This document shows, piece by piece, positions 53,277 through 61,865 of a stretch of 64,000 bases of DNA. Origin of the DNA: JAPPLB01 sp965218555 (GTDB lineage: Bacteria > Acidobacteriota > Terriglobia > Bryobacterales > UBA6623); the NCBI GenBank assembly GCA_965218555.1, contig OZ244625.1, positions 5,270,001-5,334,000 of the forward strand. The letters run 5' to 3'. The position numbers and the translations under genes are program-made. The notes under the pieces are model-generated. The model was not told where the DNA came from. It was given only the letters and a program-made list of their open reading frames with translations, and ran no database searches. The number at the start of each line of letters is the position of its first letter. The first letter of the stretch is position 1.

Positions 53277-54632
53277 TTAGATATCCGTGAGGTGTTCGAG
53301 CCGGCCGTTAGAGTCGCCGATCGCTTCGGGATGCACGCCCAAGCGGTCGAGCAAGGTGAGGTAGAGATTCGCCATCGGCGTCTCGGTGTCGTAGCGCAGG
53401 TGGCGGCCTGGATGGAGCCCACCCGCGGCGCGGCCGGCAACGAGGACCGGCAGATCGTGGTGCGTGTGCTTGTTGCCGTCGGCCAAGCCGCTGCCGTAGA
53501 CGACCATCGAGTGATCGAGCAGCGTGCCGTCGCCATCGGGAATCGAGTCGAGCCGCTTAAGAAAGTAGGAGAACAACTCCATGTGGTAGCGGTTGATCTT
53601 GCTGATCTGGCGGATCTTCTCTTCGTCGTTGCGGTGATGCGTCAGACCATGATGCGCGCCCGGAACGCCGATCTCGCGGTAGGTGCGATTGCTTCCTTCC
53701 CGGGCGATCATGAAGGTCGCGATGCGGGTTTGATCGGTCTGGAAGGCGACGACTTGCAAGTCGAACATCAACTTCGCGTGCTCGGCGAAATCGACGGGGA
53801 CCCCGAACGGACGATCCATCGAGGGCGTGGTCTGAGCCGCGGAAGCCTCGCTGGCTTCGATCCGCTTCTCAATCTCGCGAACGCCTGTCAGATACTCGTC
53901 AAGCTTACGTCGATCTGTGGGGCCGAGTTCCGACTGCAGCTTGCGGGTGTCCTGTTGGACGAAATCCAGGATGCTCTTCTCGTAGCGCTTGCGTTTCGCT
54001 CGCTCGACCGGATCGTCGCTGCCCCCCGGTCGGCCAAACAGGCGTTCGAAGACGAGCCGCGGGTTGATCTCGGGCGGCATCGGCGTGGTTTCGCTTCGCC
54101 ACGAAATGCTGTTGCTATAAGCGCAGCTATAACCGGAGTCACAGTTGCCCGCCAAGCGGCCATGTTCGGTGCCGAGTTCGATAGAAGCAAAGCGGGTTCG
54201 GCCGCCGACCAGCTCAGCCGCAACTTGATCTACGGAGATACCGTTGAGAATATCCGCGCCATCGGTTTTCTTCGGATGAATACCGGTCAAGAACGAGGCG
54301 GCCGCCCGAGCGTGATCGCCTGGTCCATCACCCAGGGCCCGTCCGTTGTTGTGGGTCAGACCGGTGAGAAGCATCACATCGTCGCGGAACTCCGAGATCG
54401 GCTCCAGGACGCTCGGCAACTCCCGCAGAGCGCCTGCGGTTGCGGGCGTCCAATCCTCCATGATGATGCCGTTGGGAACGTAGGAGAATGCCAAGCGAAC
54501 GGGGATCCGATTGTCAAGTCGGCTCGGAGAGGCTGAGAAGGCGGGCTTCATCGCGTCCAGGAAGGGAAGCGCAACGGTGGCCCCGATCCCTCGCAGCAGG
54601 GTTCGCCTTGAAAGCTGCACTCGTCGAATCAT
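53277..54632 (-). CDS. Tat-exported DUF1552 protein
   Basis: A 451-residue exported protein with the signal LSRRTLLRGIGATVALPFLDAM, the standard start of DUF1552 proteins in Planctomycetes, Verrucomicrobia and Acidobacteria. It continues with LAFSYVPNGIIMEDWTP, LTGLTHNN, DHARAAASFLTG and, near the end, MVVYGSGLADGNKHTHHDLPVLVAG. The alkaline-phosphatase-like pattern suggests a hydrolase-like fold, but no reaction is known. It overlaps the upstream DUF1592 gene by four bases, the usual two-gene arrangement of this family. Confidence 0.9.
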   Translation of the reverse strand: MIRRVQLSRRTLLRGIGATVALPFLDAMKPAFSASPSRLDNRIPVRLAFSYVPNGIIMEDWTPATAGALRELPSVLEPISEFRDDVMLLTGLTHNNGRALGDGPGDHARAAASFLTGIHPKKTDGADILNGISVDQVAAELVGGRTRFASIELGTEHGRLAGNCDSGYSCAYSNSISWRSETTPMPPEINPRLVFERLFGRPGGSDDPVERAKRKRYEKSILDFVQQDTRKLQSELGPTDRRKLDEYLTGVREIEKRIEASEASAAQTTPSMDRPFGVPVDFAEHAKLMFDLQVVAFQTDQTRIATFMIAREGSNRTYREIGVPGAHHGLTHHRNDEEKIRQISKINRYHMELFSYFLKRLDSIPDGDGTLLDHSMVVYGSGLADGNKHTHHDLPVLVAGRAAGGLHPGRHLRYDTETPMANLYLTLLDRLGVHPEAIGDSNGRLEHLTDI

Positions 54633-56995
54633 GACATGCCTCCTTCTCCGCGCCGCATCTGGAACGGCTTACTCTTGACAATCTCGTGAATCAACCGCGA
54701 GAAGCGATAGTCATCGCGGGCCAGATTCCTGACGATCTCATCGACCACCGCTCGATCGTAGCTCTTCAGACCGCGTCCTAGGGCGTAGGTTAGCATTTTT
54801 TCCGTCAGGCAGCGAGCGAAGTCGTCAAGCTGATTCTTAAGAATCGCCTTGAGCTGGGCTGGTCCGGCGAAGGACTCTCCACTCGGCAGCACACCGGAAG
54901 CATCAAGCGGGAGGTCGCCTTCGTGCGTGCGCCAGCGCCCGATGGGGTCATAATTCTCCATACCGAAGCCGAGGGCGTCCATCTTCTCGTGACAGACCGC
55001 GCAAGCCGGATTCGCGCGGTGCTGTTCGAGTTGCTGGCGTAGCGTTCCGGTGGACGCATCCGTCTCTTCCAGTTCCGGAACGTCGTCCGGTGGGGGCGGC
55101 GGCGGTGCGCCGAGAATGTTCTCCAGAAGCCACTTGCCTCGCAACACGGGGGAGGTGCGAGTCGGATAGGAGGAGAGCAGCAGCACGCTCGCTTGAGTTA
55201 CGATTCCGCTCCGCTGATCCCCGTTCAGAGCCACCCTGCGGAAATGAGGGCCCTCGACACCGGAGATTCCATAGTGGCTCGCCAGCTTCTCGTTCAAGAA
55301 AGTGAATCGGCCATCGAGAAAGTCGCCGATGCCCCGGTCTTCCCGAAGGACGGTCTCGAAAAACAACTCCGTCTCGGTGCGCATTGTGGTGCTGAGTTCG
55401 TCGTCGAACTGCGGGAAGAGGTCGGGATCAGGCGCGGCCAGCTTGATGTTGCGCAGTGCCAGCCATTGCCCGGCAAAGTTTTCGATGAGGGCTTGTGCGC
55501 GGGAGTCGGCCAGCATGCGCGTGACCTCTGTCTCGAGGATGGCCGGGTCGCTCAGTTCGAGATTCGTCGCGCGCTCGATCAGACGTTCGTCCGGCATGCT
55601 GCTCCAGAGGAAATAAGAGAGGCGTGACGCCATCTCGTAAGGGTCCAAGGTATGAATGGCTTCCGGGTCGTTCGGGTCCGGGTCACGCTCGATCCGGAAA
55701 AGGAAGTGCGGCGAGACAAGGACGGCCTGAAGCACAAGCTTCATGCCTTGCTCGATCGAGTCACCGTTCTTTTGGGCGAGATCAACCAATCGCTTCAGCG
55801 AGTCGATCTCTTCTTGCGTCACTGGCCGCCGATAGGCGCGCCGTGCGAGGTTTTCGATAATTCTTCCGACGCAGCCCGGCGGATAGCGCCCCCAATTGAG
55901 ATCTCCACAGATGAAGACTTTCCTGTGGCTTTCGGTGAGCGCTGGCAGCCGGGTGTTGAACGGGCCGCGAATCTCAAAGTAGTCCCCGAAGGCCATGCGG
56001 CGGCGCTTGTCGTAGCGTTCAGCATCGTGGTCGGGGATTTGAGTGACGTCAACCAAAAAGCGGGCTGCCAGCTTGTGAGGTCCCCTTGGGAGCGTGACGG
56101 TGACTTCGGTCGGCGCCTTGCGGTAGTACTGCGACTGAATTCGGAAGACTTCGATGCGCTCTTCGTCGATGGTGAACTCGTAGGGTAATGGTTCCGGCAA
56201 CGCCGGTTCGGGGTTTTCCGCCGTGGGCATCGGCGGTTGGCGGCGGTCGATGGCGCGAACCCAGATCGTGTAGTCGGCATCGCGAGGAAAGTCATGCGTG
56301 ACCTCCATCGCGCCCTCCCACGAATACTCGATCAGTCCTTTCTCATCCTCAATTCTCGGCGCCAAATACTTCTCCAGCGACGGCTCAACAAGTTGCTCGG
56401 CGACGATCGCTTTGTCAGCAATGACTTCGGCCGCGACCATATATTTCTCCATCAAGACCGGAGAGATCGACAATACGTCGCCGATATTGTCGAAGCCGTG
56501 GCCGGAGTCATCAGCGGGGAAATCGTCGGCAGGCCGGAAATCGATTCCCAGCAGATCGCGCACCGTATTGTTGTATTCCTGCCGGTTCAGTCGGCGCACG
56601 GTGACGCGTCCCGGGTCATCTTCGCGGTGTGTTTTGCTCGCCTGGTATTCGGTAAACCACTGGATGACCTTGTCGATCTCGGCGCGCGGGGGCCGAGGAC
56701 GTCCCTTCGGCGGCATCATGCCGGCGCGGAGCATGCTGGTCGCCTTCTCCCAAATCCGCGGGTTGCTCATCAACGCGGTATCGGCGTCGTCAGCCCCCTC
56801 GAAGTCAATGCCGCCCGTGCGGAGCTCGGCATTGTGGCAGGCAACGCAATGAGTTTGCAGGAAGGGTCTAACGTGCGTACCGAAATCGGTTTTTGAAGAG
56901 TTTTTGGTGTCGGCCGCTATAGCGGCAGGAGCCCCGAGCGCAGCAAACAACCACGCAGCGCTGCCAAGCACGGTCCGGAGCCTGCACCACATCAA
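54629..56995 (-). CDS. Exported haem-binding DUF1592 multidomain protein
   Basis: A 788-residue protein with a signal peptide and a cytochrome-c site CVACH (50-54) in the PSD/DUF1587-type N-terminus. The usual chain of Planctomycete-type domains follows (DUF1587, DUF1595, DUF1592, DUF1588, DUF1585): RRLNRQEYNNTVRDLLGID, YFLWSSMPDERLIE, ENFAGQWLALRN, LLSSYPTRTSPVLRGKWLLENILG and CAVCHEKMDALGFGMENYDPIG, the last with a second CXXCH. It is co-transcribed with the DUF1552 gene. A role in periplasmic redox degradation of polymers has been suggested for such pairs but is unproven. Confidence 0.92.
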   Translation of the reverse strand: MMWCRLRTVLGSAAWLFAALGAPAAIAADTKNSSKTDFGTHVRPFLQTHCVACHNAELRTGGIDFEGADDADTALMSNPRIWEKATSMLRAGMMPPKGRPRPPRAEIDKVIQWFTEYQASKTHREDDPGRVTVRRLNRQEYNNTVRDLLGIDFRPADDFPADDSGHGFDNIGDVLSISPVLMEKYMVAAEVIADKAIVAEQLVEPSLEKYLAPRIEDEKGLIEYSWEGAMEVTHDFPRDADYTIWVRAIDRRQPPMPTAENPEPALPEPLPYEFTIDEERIEVFRIQSQYYRKAPTEVTVTLPRGPHKLAARFLVDVTQIPDHDAERYDKRRRMAFGDYFEIRGPFNTRLPALTESHRKVFICGDLNWGRYPPGCVGRIIENLARRAYRRPVTQEEIDSLKRLVDLAQKNGDSIEQGMKLVLQAVLVSPHFLFRIERDPDPNDPEAIHTLDPYEMASRLSYFLWSSMPDERLIERATNLELSDPAILETEVTRMLADSRAQALIENFAGQWLALRNIKLAAPDPDLFPQFDDELSTTMRTETELFFETVLREDRGIGDFLDGRFTFLNEKLASHYGISGVEGPHFRRVALNGDQRSGIVTQASVLLLSSYPTRTSPVLRGKWLLENILGAPPPPPPDDVPELEETDASTGTLRQQLEQHRANPACAVCHEKMDALGFGMENYDPIGRWRTHEGDLPLDASGVLPSGESFAGPAQLKAILKNQLDDFARCLTEKMLTYALGRGLKSYDRAVVDEIVRNLARDDYRFSRLIHEIVKSKPFQMRRGEGGMS

Positions 56996-57252
56996 GAAGA
57001 AAATTATGCTCGGGATTGGGGTTGCCCGGCTTGCTTCAAGGCTAAAGGTCTGACGGCAAAACTGTCAAGAAAAGGCGCCGTGCTGTCAACGCAAAATAGA
57101 ACGTTCCCCTTTCTCAGCATGGGTTCATTTTGCGTTCGCCGCAGCGGAAGCAGACCGGAGGGCGACGGGAGCGGCGGCGAACGGCGTTCGTCGTGAGGCG
57201 GACCGAGAACGGCTGACGGTGCGCGGACACTTGCTCAGGGGCAATATTTTAT

Positions 57253-57400
57253 CCGGGCAATTCCGGGCAATTCTGGGCAATTCTGGGCAGGCAAGCAGTG
57301 ACTGAGCGGCGGGCGCTGCGGTCCGGGCGGCGGTTTTTGGTTGTGCGACCCTTGCGCACCCACGGCGAACCGAACAGCCATTCCGACACCTGATTTGCGG
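57253..57400 (+). repeat. Dispersed repeat family 2, copy 2
   Basis: Four 10-bp units CGGGCAATTC/CGGGCAATTC/TGGGCAATTC/TGGGCAGG (57253-57290) are followed by GCAGTGACTGAG, TTTTTGGTTGTGCGAC and CATTCCGACACCTGATTTGCG. Their order and spacing match the copy at 52128-52300, although the sequence has diverged. It is non-coding, and lies immediately upstream of the truncated family 1 copy. Confidence 0.65.
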
Positions 57401-57430
57401 CCAAGACGCGCCATCGATGCGCCTGGGCCT

Positions 57431-57533
57431 AACCTGCATATCCCCCCACCTGACGGGGGAAGCACGCGATAAGACCGCCATGACTTCGTTGCGTTTGCTT
57501 GCCGTGCTCGATGTGCTTTCAAGTACACCTGCG
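57431..57533 (+). repeat. Dispersed repeat family 1, copy D (truncated)
   Basis: The first about 103 bp match copies A and B (AACCTGCATATC, CCACCTGACGG, GCACGCGATAAGACCGCCATGACTTCG read in pieces, GTGCTCGATGTGCTTTCAAGTACACCTGCG). The match then stops abruptly, without the second terminal inverted repeat. Confidence 0.8.
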
Positions 57534-57726
57534 GGCACCTCGCCGACGGCAAGTCGATCTGGATGATTGCCGCCTCGCTGTCCTCATGCTATGCCGGCCG
57601 GGGCGGCAAAAACAAGACTGAAGGGCTTCAGTACCTCGAGCCGAAGGGGAACGTTCTGCTTTGCTCGCCAGGGGAACTTCTCACATTGCGCCGACAGAAA
57701 AGGTGACGCGCCGGCTCGGCTTCCCA
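57534..57726 (+). other. Unidentified coding-like remnant
   Basis: Directly after the truncated repeat, an open stretch reads HLADGKSIWMIAASL, then LQYLEPKGNVLLCSPGELLT. It has protein-like composition and faintly recalls the Walker A region of IstB/DnaC-type ATPases, but the P-loop itself is not there. I cannot identify it. It ends at the stop of the Gfo/Idh gene coming from the other side. Confidence 0.25.
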
Positions 57727-58785
57727 TCAGATCACTTTGCAGGCCTTGAGCAGCGCCTCGTGGGTGATCAGATCGTGTTCAATCGAGTATGCAGGCCGGG
57801 CTCCTTTGCGAATGACCCGGGACAACTCGGCGAAGTCTCCCACGAAAGGAGGCCCTTGCGGGCGCGGCATCTCGATCTTCTGGAAACCCGCTTTGTAAGG
57901 GCCGGCGGGCTCCTTCAGATCGACCATCAAGCGGTACGGCGAGAACGGCCGTACCGTCGCGGTGCCGTTGGTACCGAGGATTTCAAAGGTACGGTAGTTT
58001 CCACCGTTGGGCTGCTGAGCGGCCACGTACACCTCGGCCATGGCGCGCTCAAACTCGAAGATCGCCATCGTGTTGTCTTCCAGCGTGTCTTCGATCGGTG
58101 CATCGTGGCGCATCCAGCTTGTGATCGTCTTCGGCATGCCGAGCACGTCGACGATGCGGTCGATCATATGGCAACCCAGCTCGAACATCATGCCGCCACG
58201 AAAGGCGGCGAGCTCTTCTCGGGTTTCCCGTGAGATCGGCTTGTTGATCGTCGCTCTCACCATATAGACTTCACCGAGCCAGCCCTCGCGAAACGACTCG
58301 ATCGCCGCCTGCATGGCCGGGTGGTAGCGCCACTGGTAGCCCATCTGGACGATCTTGCCGCGGCCCTCCGCGTTGGAGAACAGTTTCCGCAGTCCGTCGA
58401 GGTCAACGCCGGGAGGCTTGTCGAGATGCACCCACTTGTCGGCGTCGACCGCGGCTCCGGCGTAGGCTAGGTTTTCTTGCACTCTCGACTCGACGACGAC
58501 CAACTCAATCGACGTGTCATTGAGGACCTCTTCCCGCGAGAGCCAGCGAACGCCGCGAAACACCTCATGGTCACGGGATTGGCGCTCATCCGGCTCGCAG
58601 ATGCCGACAAGCTCGAATTGCTCTATTTCCCGGACCGTCTGCACCTTGCCCCGTGCGTGGGCGTGGCCGATTCCGTAGACCGCCGTGCGGATCTTCTTCC
58701 TTACCGGGGCCGCCTGCAAGGCGCCGGCTGCCGAGGCAGAGAGAAATCCGCGCCGTGTCAGGGAGTAACCTTCGCGCGTATTCAT
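57727..58785 (-). CDS. Exported Gfo/Idh/MocA family oxidoreductase
   Basis: A 352-residue protein with a Tat-type N-terminus (LTRRGFLSASAAGALQ). The Rossmann motif is YGIGHAHARGKVQ, slightly unusual after TAVYGIG. VHLDKPPGVDLDGL carries the family lysine (DKP in place of EKP), and GYQWRYHPAMQAAI and FELGCHMIDRIVDVLG are the conserved substrate-domain motifs with the catalytic histidine. The substrate is unknown; TAGAAT-like -10 bases lie about 10 bp before the ATG. It is unrelated to the 23.2-kb Gfo/Idh gene beyond the family level. Confidence 0.87.
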   Translation of the reverse strand: MNTREGYSLTRRGFLSASAAGALQAAPVRKKIRTAVYGIGHAHARGKVQTVREIEQFELVGICEPDERQSRDHEVFRGVRWLSREEVLNDTSIELVVVESRVQENLAYAGAAVDADKWVHLDKPPGVDLDGLRKLFSNAEGRGKIVQMGYQWRYHPAMQAAIESFREGWLGEVYMVRATINKPISRETREELAAFRGGMMFELGCHMIDRIVDVLGMPKTITSWMRHDAPIEDTLEDNTMAIFEFERAMAEVYVAAQQPNGGNYRTFEILGTNGTATVRPFSPYRLMVDLKEPAGPYKAGFQKIEMPRPQGPPFVGDFAELSRVIRKGARPAYSIEHDLITHEALLKACKVI

Positions 58786-58909
58786 GGCGTTCGAATTCTA
58801 GCACTGGGAGGGCTGGTCAAGGCTTGGAATGAAGCGCTTGCAGGCCACAGTAAAGCCACCGCCAGATATAACCTCTCCGTCCGTCAATAGTGGTGATATT
58901 AACTTTGTG

Positions 58910-58944
58910 GTAGACTAGAGATACGAAAAGTGCCTCTAGTCTAC
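58910..58944. repeat. Perfect 11-bp inverted repeat at the recombinase 3' end
   Basis: GTAGACTAGAG (58910-58920) is perfectly inverted as CTCTAGTCTAC (58934-58944) around 13 bases. The right arm overlaps the stop codon of the tyrosine recombinase gene. Paired 11-13-bp inverted arms are what tyrosine recombinases bind at crossover sites, though the 13-base spacer is longer than the usual 6-8. It may be an attachment site or a terminator stem. Confidence 0.5.
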
Positions 58945-59894
58945 TGGCCTACTAGGTCAGTGTCAGACATGAAAACGGGAGCCGCTGTAACGGCTCCCGT
59001 TTTCTTTTTCGACATGCGTTCGGTCAGAAACCGGAGCATGGAGTCAGATTGGTTGACCTCCTTTACGATTCGGACCAGTCGATCCCGGCGCGCCGTATTC
59101 CAAGGCGCATAGTACCGCTCGGTGGTGCTGATGTTTCTGTGGCCTAAAAGGGAGCTAACTTCATGCATCTGAACGTCGGAAAGCAAGAGCTCGACGGCGA
59201 AGGTGTCTCTGAGCTGGTGCGGCCGGAAGTTCGGCAAGCCGGCCATTCGGCCGACGTGCTGCAGCTTCATGCGCCATTGCTTGGTGGCCGAAACCTGAAG
59301 AGTGGTTCCTGACCAGAAGTAGTGGTCGGCTCCAAGGCCGTTCTCGCTCTCGCGGAGCGAGTCCATGACCAGATCGGGTAGAGGGACGATGACCAGCTCG
59401 CCGGTTTTGGTGCGATATAGGGTGAGGGTGTCACCTGAGATCGCATCCCTGCGGCAACAAACGGCGTCTCTGATGGAAAGTCCGGAGTAGCGCATGAGAA
59501 AGATCAGGGCTCGCTCTGCGGGCAGGTTCTCGGCCGCGAGAGCGAGCGACTGAAACTCGTCGCGGCTCAGCGGCATGGTGGGAACCTGTGCGACCTTCGG
59601 CGGCTTGAGCTTCGACATGGGTGATCGCTCGATCCAGTCCATGTCGGTAGCGAAGGTGAAGAAAGCGCGGAGCATGGTGTAGCGGGTTTTGGCGGTGCTG
59701 GGTTGCACGCGCCAGCTATCGTGAAACTTGCGAAGGCTGACCTGGTTGTAGTCGGCAAGATTGGTGAGACCGTGGCTACGGCCGAAGGCAACCCAGGAAC
59801 GAAACAGCGAGCGGTAGTTTGCGATGGTGCTCGCAACGAGGTTCCGCCGCTGCAGCTCTGCGAGGTAGGCATCGGTGGCCTCGACAAGTTTCAA
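58941..59894 (-). CDS. Tyrosine recombinase/integrase
   Basis: A 317-residue integrase with an N-terminal SAM-like core-binding domain and a C-terminal catalytic domain. The active-site residues are all present: R142 (GLSIRDAV), K163 (YRTKTGE), H226 and R229 (RPHQLRD), H252 (LLGHRN) and Y261 (TTERYY). The last 25 codons contain a strong terminator-like hairpin. Its ATG overlaps the stop of the serine recombinase gene by four bases, so the two are coupled. It resembles XerC/D-like integrases of integrative elements rather than the housekeeping Xer proteins. Confidence 0.92.
   Translation of the reverse strand: MKLVEATDAYLAELQRRNLVASTIANYRSLFRSWVAFGRSHGLTNLADYNQVSLRKFHDSWRVQPSTAKTRYTMLRAFFTFATDMDWIERSPMSKLKPPKVAQVPTMPLSRDEFQSLALAAENLPAERALIFLMRYSGLSIRDAVCCRRDAISGDTLTLYRTKTGELVIVPLPDLVMDSLRESENGLGADHYFWSGTTLQVSATKQWRMKLQHVGRMAGLPNFRPHQLRDTFAVELLLSDVQMHEVSSLLGHRNISTTERYYAPWNTARRDRLVRIVKEVNQSDSMLRFLTERMSKKKTGAVTAAPVFMSDTDLVGQ
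58972..59010. terminator. Intrinsic terminator inside the recombinase coding end
   Basis: AAAACGGGAGCCG (58972-58984) and CGGCTCCCGTTTT (58991-59003) form a perfect 13-bp stem with a six-base loop, followed by CTTTTT on the + strand and AT-rich stem ends on both strands. It should stop transcription in either direction, and it lies within the last codons (KTGAVTAAPVF) of the tyrosine recombinase gene. Confidence 0.75.
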
Positions 59895-60508
59895 GAGCGA
59901 GCTATTTGCTTCTGCCTTCGATGGTAGGTAGGGGTGGGCTGGAAGTTGTCGGCCTCCCCGCCAGGAAACCAGCGGTAGAGCGTGACGGGGTGCACGCCGA
60001 TGCGGCGGGCGATTTTGGCTTTCGAGAGGGTGCCTTCGCGGAGCAGCGATCGGGCGAGCTCGACGTTCTCCGGATTGTGGAACTTCGACGACGCGCCCCA
60101 GCGGTTGCCATTCTTGCGGTGCGAGGCGACGCCGGCGCGGGTGCGCTCGGACACAAGCTGGCGCTCCATTTGCGAGAAGGCGGCAATGATGGTGAACACG
60201 GCCTCCCCGATGGAGGTGTTGGTGTCGATGCCTTCGGTGAGGCTGGTCAGCTCGACGTGTTTGTGTCGAAGCTGCTCTACGAGAGAAACGAGCTGGGAGA
60301 CGCTGCGGCCGAGCCGATCGAAGCGCCAGACCACGAGCGTGTCGCCGGCGCGGAGGGAATCGAAGAGCCGATCGAGCTCGGGGCGCTTGCGGGCATTGGC
60401 GGAAGCGTGTTCGGAGTAGATGCGATCGCAGCGGGCGTCCTTCAGCGCGGCGATCTGCAGCTCCGGGTTCTGGTCAACGGTGGAGACTCGGGCGTAGCCG
60501 ATTCGCAT
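59891..60508 (-). CDS. Serine recombinase (resolvase/invertase family)
   Basis: The 205-residue start at MRIGYARVST (60508) is correct for small resolvases; a much longer frame upstream is not conserved. The nucleophile is S9, followed by VWRFDRLGRS with the catalytic arginines, the FSQMERQLVSERT helix-E region, and a C-terminal helix-turn-helix SKAKIARRIGVHPVTLYRWF for site recognition. Length is normal for Tn3-type resolvases or Hin/Gin-type invertases. It heads a two-gene unit with the tyrosine recombinase. Inverted repeats upstream could be its binding sites. Confidence 0.93.
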   Translation of the reverse strand: MRIGYARVSTVDQNPELQIAALKDARCDRIYSEHASANARKRPELDRLFDSLRAGDTLVVWRFDRLGRSVSQLVSLVEQLRHKHVELTSLTEGIDTNTSIGEAVFTIIAAFSQMERQLVSERTRAGVASHRKNGNRWGASSKFHNPENVELARSLLREGTLSKAKIARRIGVHPVTLYRWFPGGEADNFQPTPTYHRRQKQIARS

Positions 60509-60550
60509 GTTGCACTTACCCCACGAAACATTTGTAAACCCGATTGTATC

Positions 60551-60586
60551 ATTGCTAGTAATAGTGCACCAGAATGTGCAAGCAAT
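60551..60586. repeat. Short inverted repeat upstream of the serine recombinase
   Basis: ATTGCT (60551-60556) is inverted as AGCAAT (60581-60586), with GTGCAC and GTGCA in between, 43-78 bp upstream of the resolvase start. This fits an accessory binding site of a res region, but the arms are short. Confidence 0.35.
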
Positions 60587-60614
60587 AGGAGCGGATCGCG
60601 GCCGGGGGAGTGCA

Positions 60615-60644
60615 ACATTGCGGAAAGGATCCTTTCTGCAATGT
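60615..60644. promoter_or_regulatory. 30-bp near-perfect palindrome, candidate resolvase crossover site
   Basis: The left arm ACATTGCGGAAAGGA and right arm TCCTTTCTGCAATGT differ by one mismatched pair around a central GGATCC. A 26-30-bp imperfect palindrome close to the recombinase gene is the classic layout of a serine-recombinase crossover site (res site I or an inversion site). It lies about 107 bp upstream of the recombinase start. The arms can be extended weakly outward with further matches. Confidence 0.5.
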
Positions 60645-60991
60645 CGCAGTAAGCGGTCGACCTGAGATCCCCAGGCCTTCGATTTCGCGAGCATAAATAG
60701 TTGCAATGACACTTCAGGCACAATCGTGAGGCCGAACACGTCCGCAGAGAGAAACACTGTTTGGCCGAGGAGGTCCGTGCGCTCGGCAAGCTTCGATTCA
60801 ACTTCTTCCCGCTTAGGCGGGTAGACTTTCGCGCTGCAGTACAATACCTCCGAGCGTGCACAGTGCGCGCTGCGTAGGAGCGCCGCCACGACCTGGACGA
60901 TCAAGATCCTTGACACCCCCCGCGCCAATAATCTGTGAGACAACCTTCCTCGGGAGATTACTGTAGAGGGCGGGGAGGGTTCGATGGATGA
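60645..60991. other. Region between recombinase sites and transposase fragment
   Basis: About 350 bp with no convincing gene. Open frames on the minus strand run through from the serine recombinase but show no conserved sequence. This may be the edge of the integrated element. Confidence 0.4.
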
Positions 60992-61216
60992 TTGGCATAC
61001 CAGGAGCTGTGGAGATGGACGTGGTCGACCGCCCCCGACCCGGAGGTGCCGGCGAAGGTGACCCGCCGGCGGTTCAGCGTCGAATATCGGCTCCGAATCC
61101 TGAAACTGGCCGACGCGTGCAAGAAGCCCGGTGACGTAGGCGCGTTGTTGCGGCGCGAAGGCTTATACAGCTCACACCTCGCTCAGTGGCAGCAGCAGCG
61201 GGAGTCGCTTCACTAA
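60992..61216 (+). pseudogene. Truncated transposase (HTH, IS3 OrfA-like)
   Basis: A 74-codon frame whose residues about 16-70 match the N-terminus of an IS3-type transposase: PDPEVPAKVTRRRFSVEYRLRIL, DACKKPGDVGALLRREGLYSSHLAQW (given in two pieces), with the family's helix-turn-helix. Complete OrfA proteins are longer and have a coiled-coil end, and OrfB should follow. Here the frame stops right after WQQQRESLH and no OrfB is present, so it is a remnant. It marks the right flank of the recombinase module. Confidence 0.75.
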
Positions 61217-61320
61217 ATGCGCAATCAGGTTGTCTCAAAGTCATTGACGCGGCCCGACATACCGGACAAATCAACGTGGAGGCGATGGCTCTCCGGTAGC
61301 TCCGCGCTAGAATCGTGCGA

Positions 61321-61467
61321 GTGGCTGATGTCGACCTTCAGATGCGCTGCCAACGGTGCGGCGCACTCATGGATCTCACCGATCCAGGTCCCGGCCCGCG
61401 ATTCAGGACGATCGCGCAGTCGGTCAGGCAGGAGACGCCGCCCAGCGACACCCCAGCCCAACGGTGA
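61321..61467 (+). CDS. Possible small zinc-ribbon protein
   Basis: A GTG-started 48-residue frame (VADVDLQMRCQRCGALMD...) contains one CXXC pair after a short strand, as in half of a zinc ribbon, and then a proline-rich tail. There is no ribosome-binding site and the second metal pair is absent, so this may be a chance frame or a degraded gene. I list it because the spacing is gene-like in an otherwise empty stretch. Confidence 0.2.
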   Translation: MADVDLQMRCQRCGALMDLTDPGPGPRFRTIAQSVRQETPPSDTPAQR

Positions 61468-61865
61468 TTCGACCGGCTGGCATGCCAGCTGTAGGATGAA
61501 GGTATCTCAAGGTCGAGCAGCAGTTTGACAGCCGGCGGTTTGTGTTTCATTTCACCACAGACCCGCGCCGATTTTCGGGAGCGTGTGCGAGAGCATCTGC
61601 AACACCGATCCGTCCCACTCGAGCCAACGACGGTGGACTTCTCGATGAGCGCGCATGGGTGAGGAGACGTCAGCAGTCGTCGACTGGACCGCGCACGACG
61701 CGATCGATGATCTCGATGATCAGGGCGGTCAAGCAATACGCTCGCGGTAGAGCTTGGGAGTTCCCAGGTGCGCTTTTTGGTGAACGGCACGGAAGTGACG
61801 TCGCAGCCCCGGTGTGTGGGCTTTTCTGCCGAGCACTCGTATCCAGAAAGGTAAGGACAGAGTCG
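61468..61865. other. Intergenic region upstream of the DUF4178 gene
   Basis: About 400 bp. A long open frame is in phase with the DUF4178 gene, but its sequence up to 61865 is low in conserved residues and looks non-coding. I see no clear promoter. Confidence 0.4.

Noticed and set aside
53292..54536. A 414-codon + strand frame opposite the DUF1552 gene
   Set aside because: The minus-strand DUF1552 protein is clearly real; the opposite frame has no motif.
57253..57293. CRISPR array at the GGGCAAT repeats
   Set aside because: The units are 10 bp and directly tandem with no spacers, and no cas genes are near.
60509..60943. 145-residue N-terminal extension of the serine recombinase
   Set aside because: No recognisable domain; the MRIGYARVST start is the family norm, and the palindromic candidate site would fall within coding sequence.
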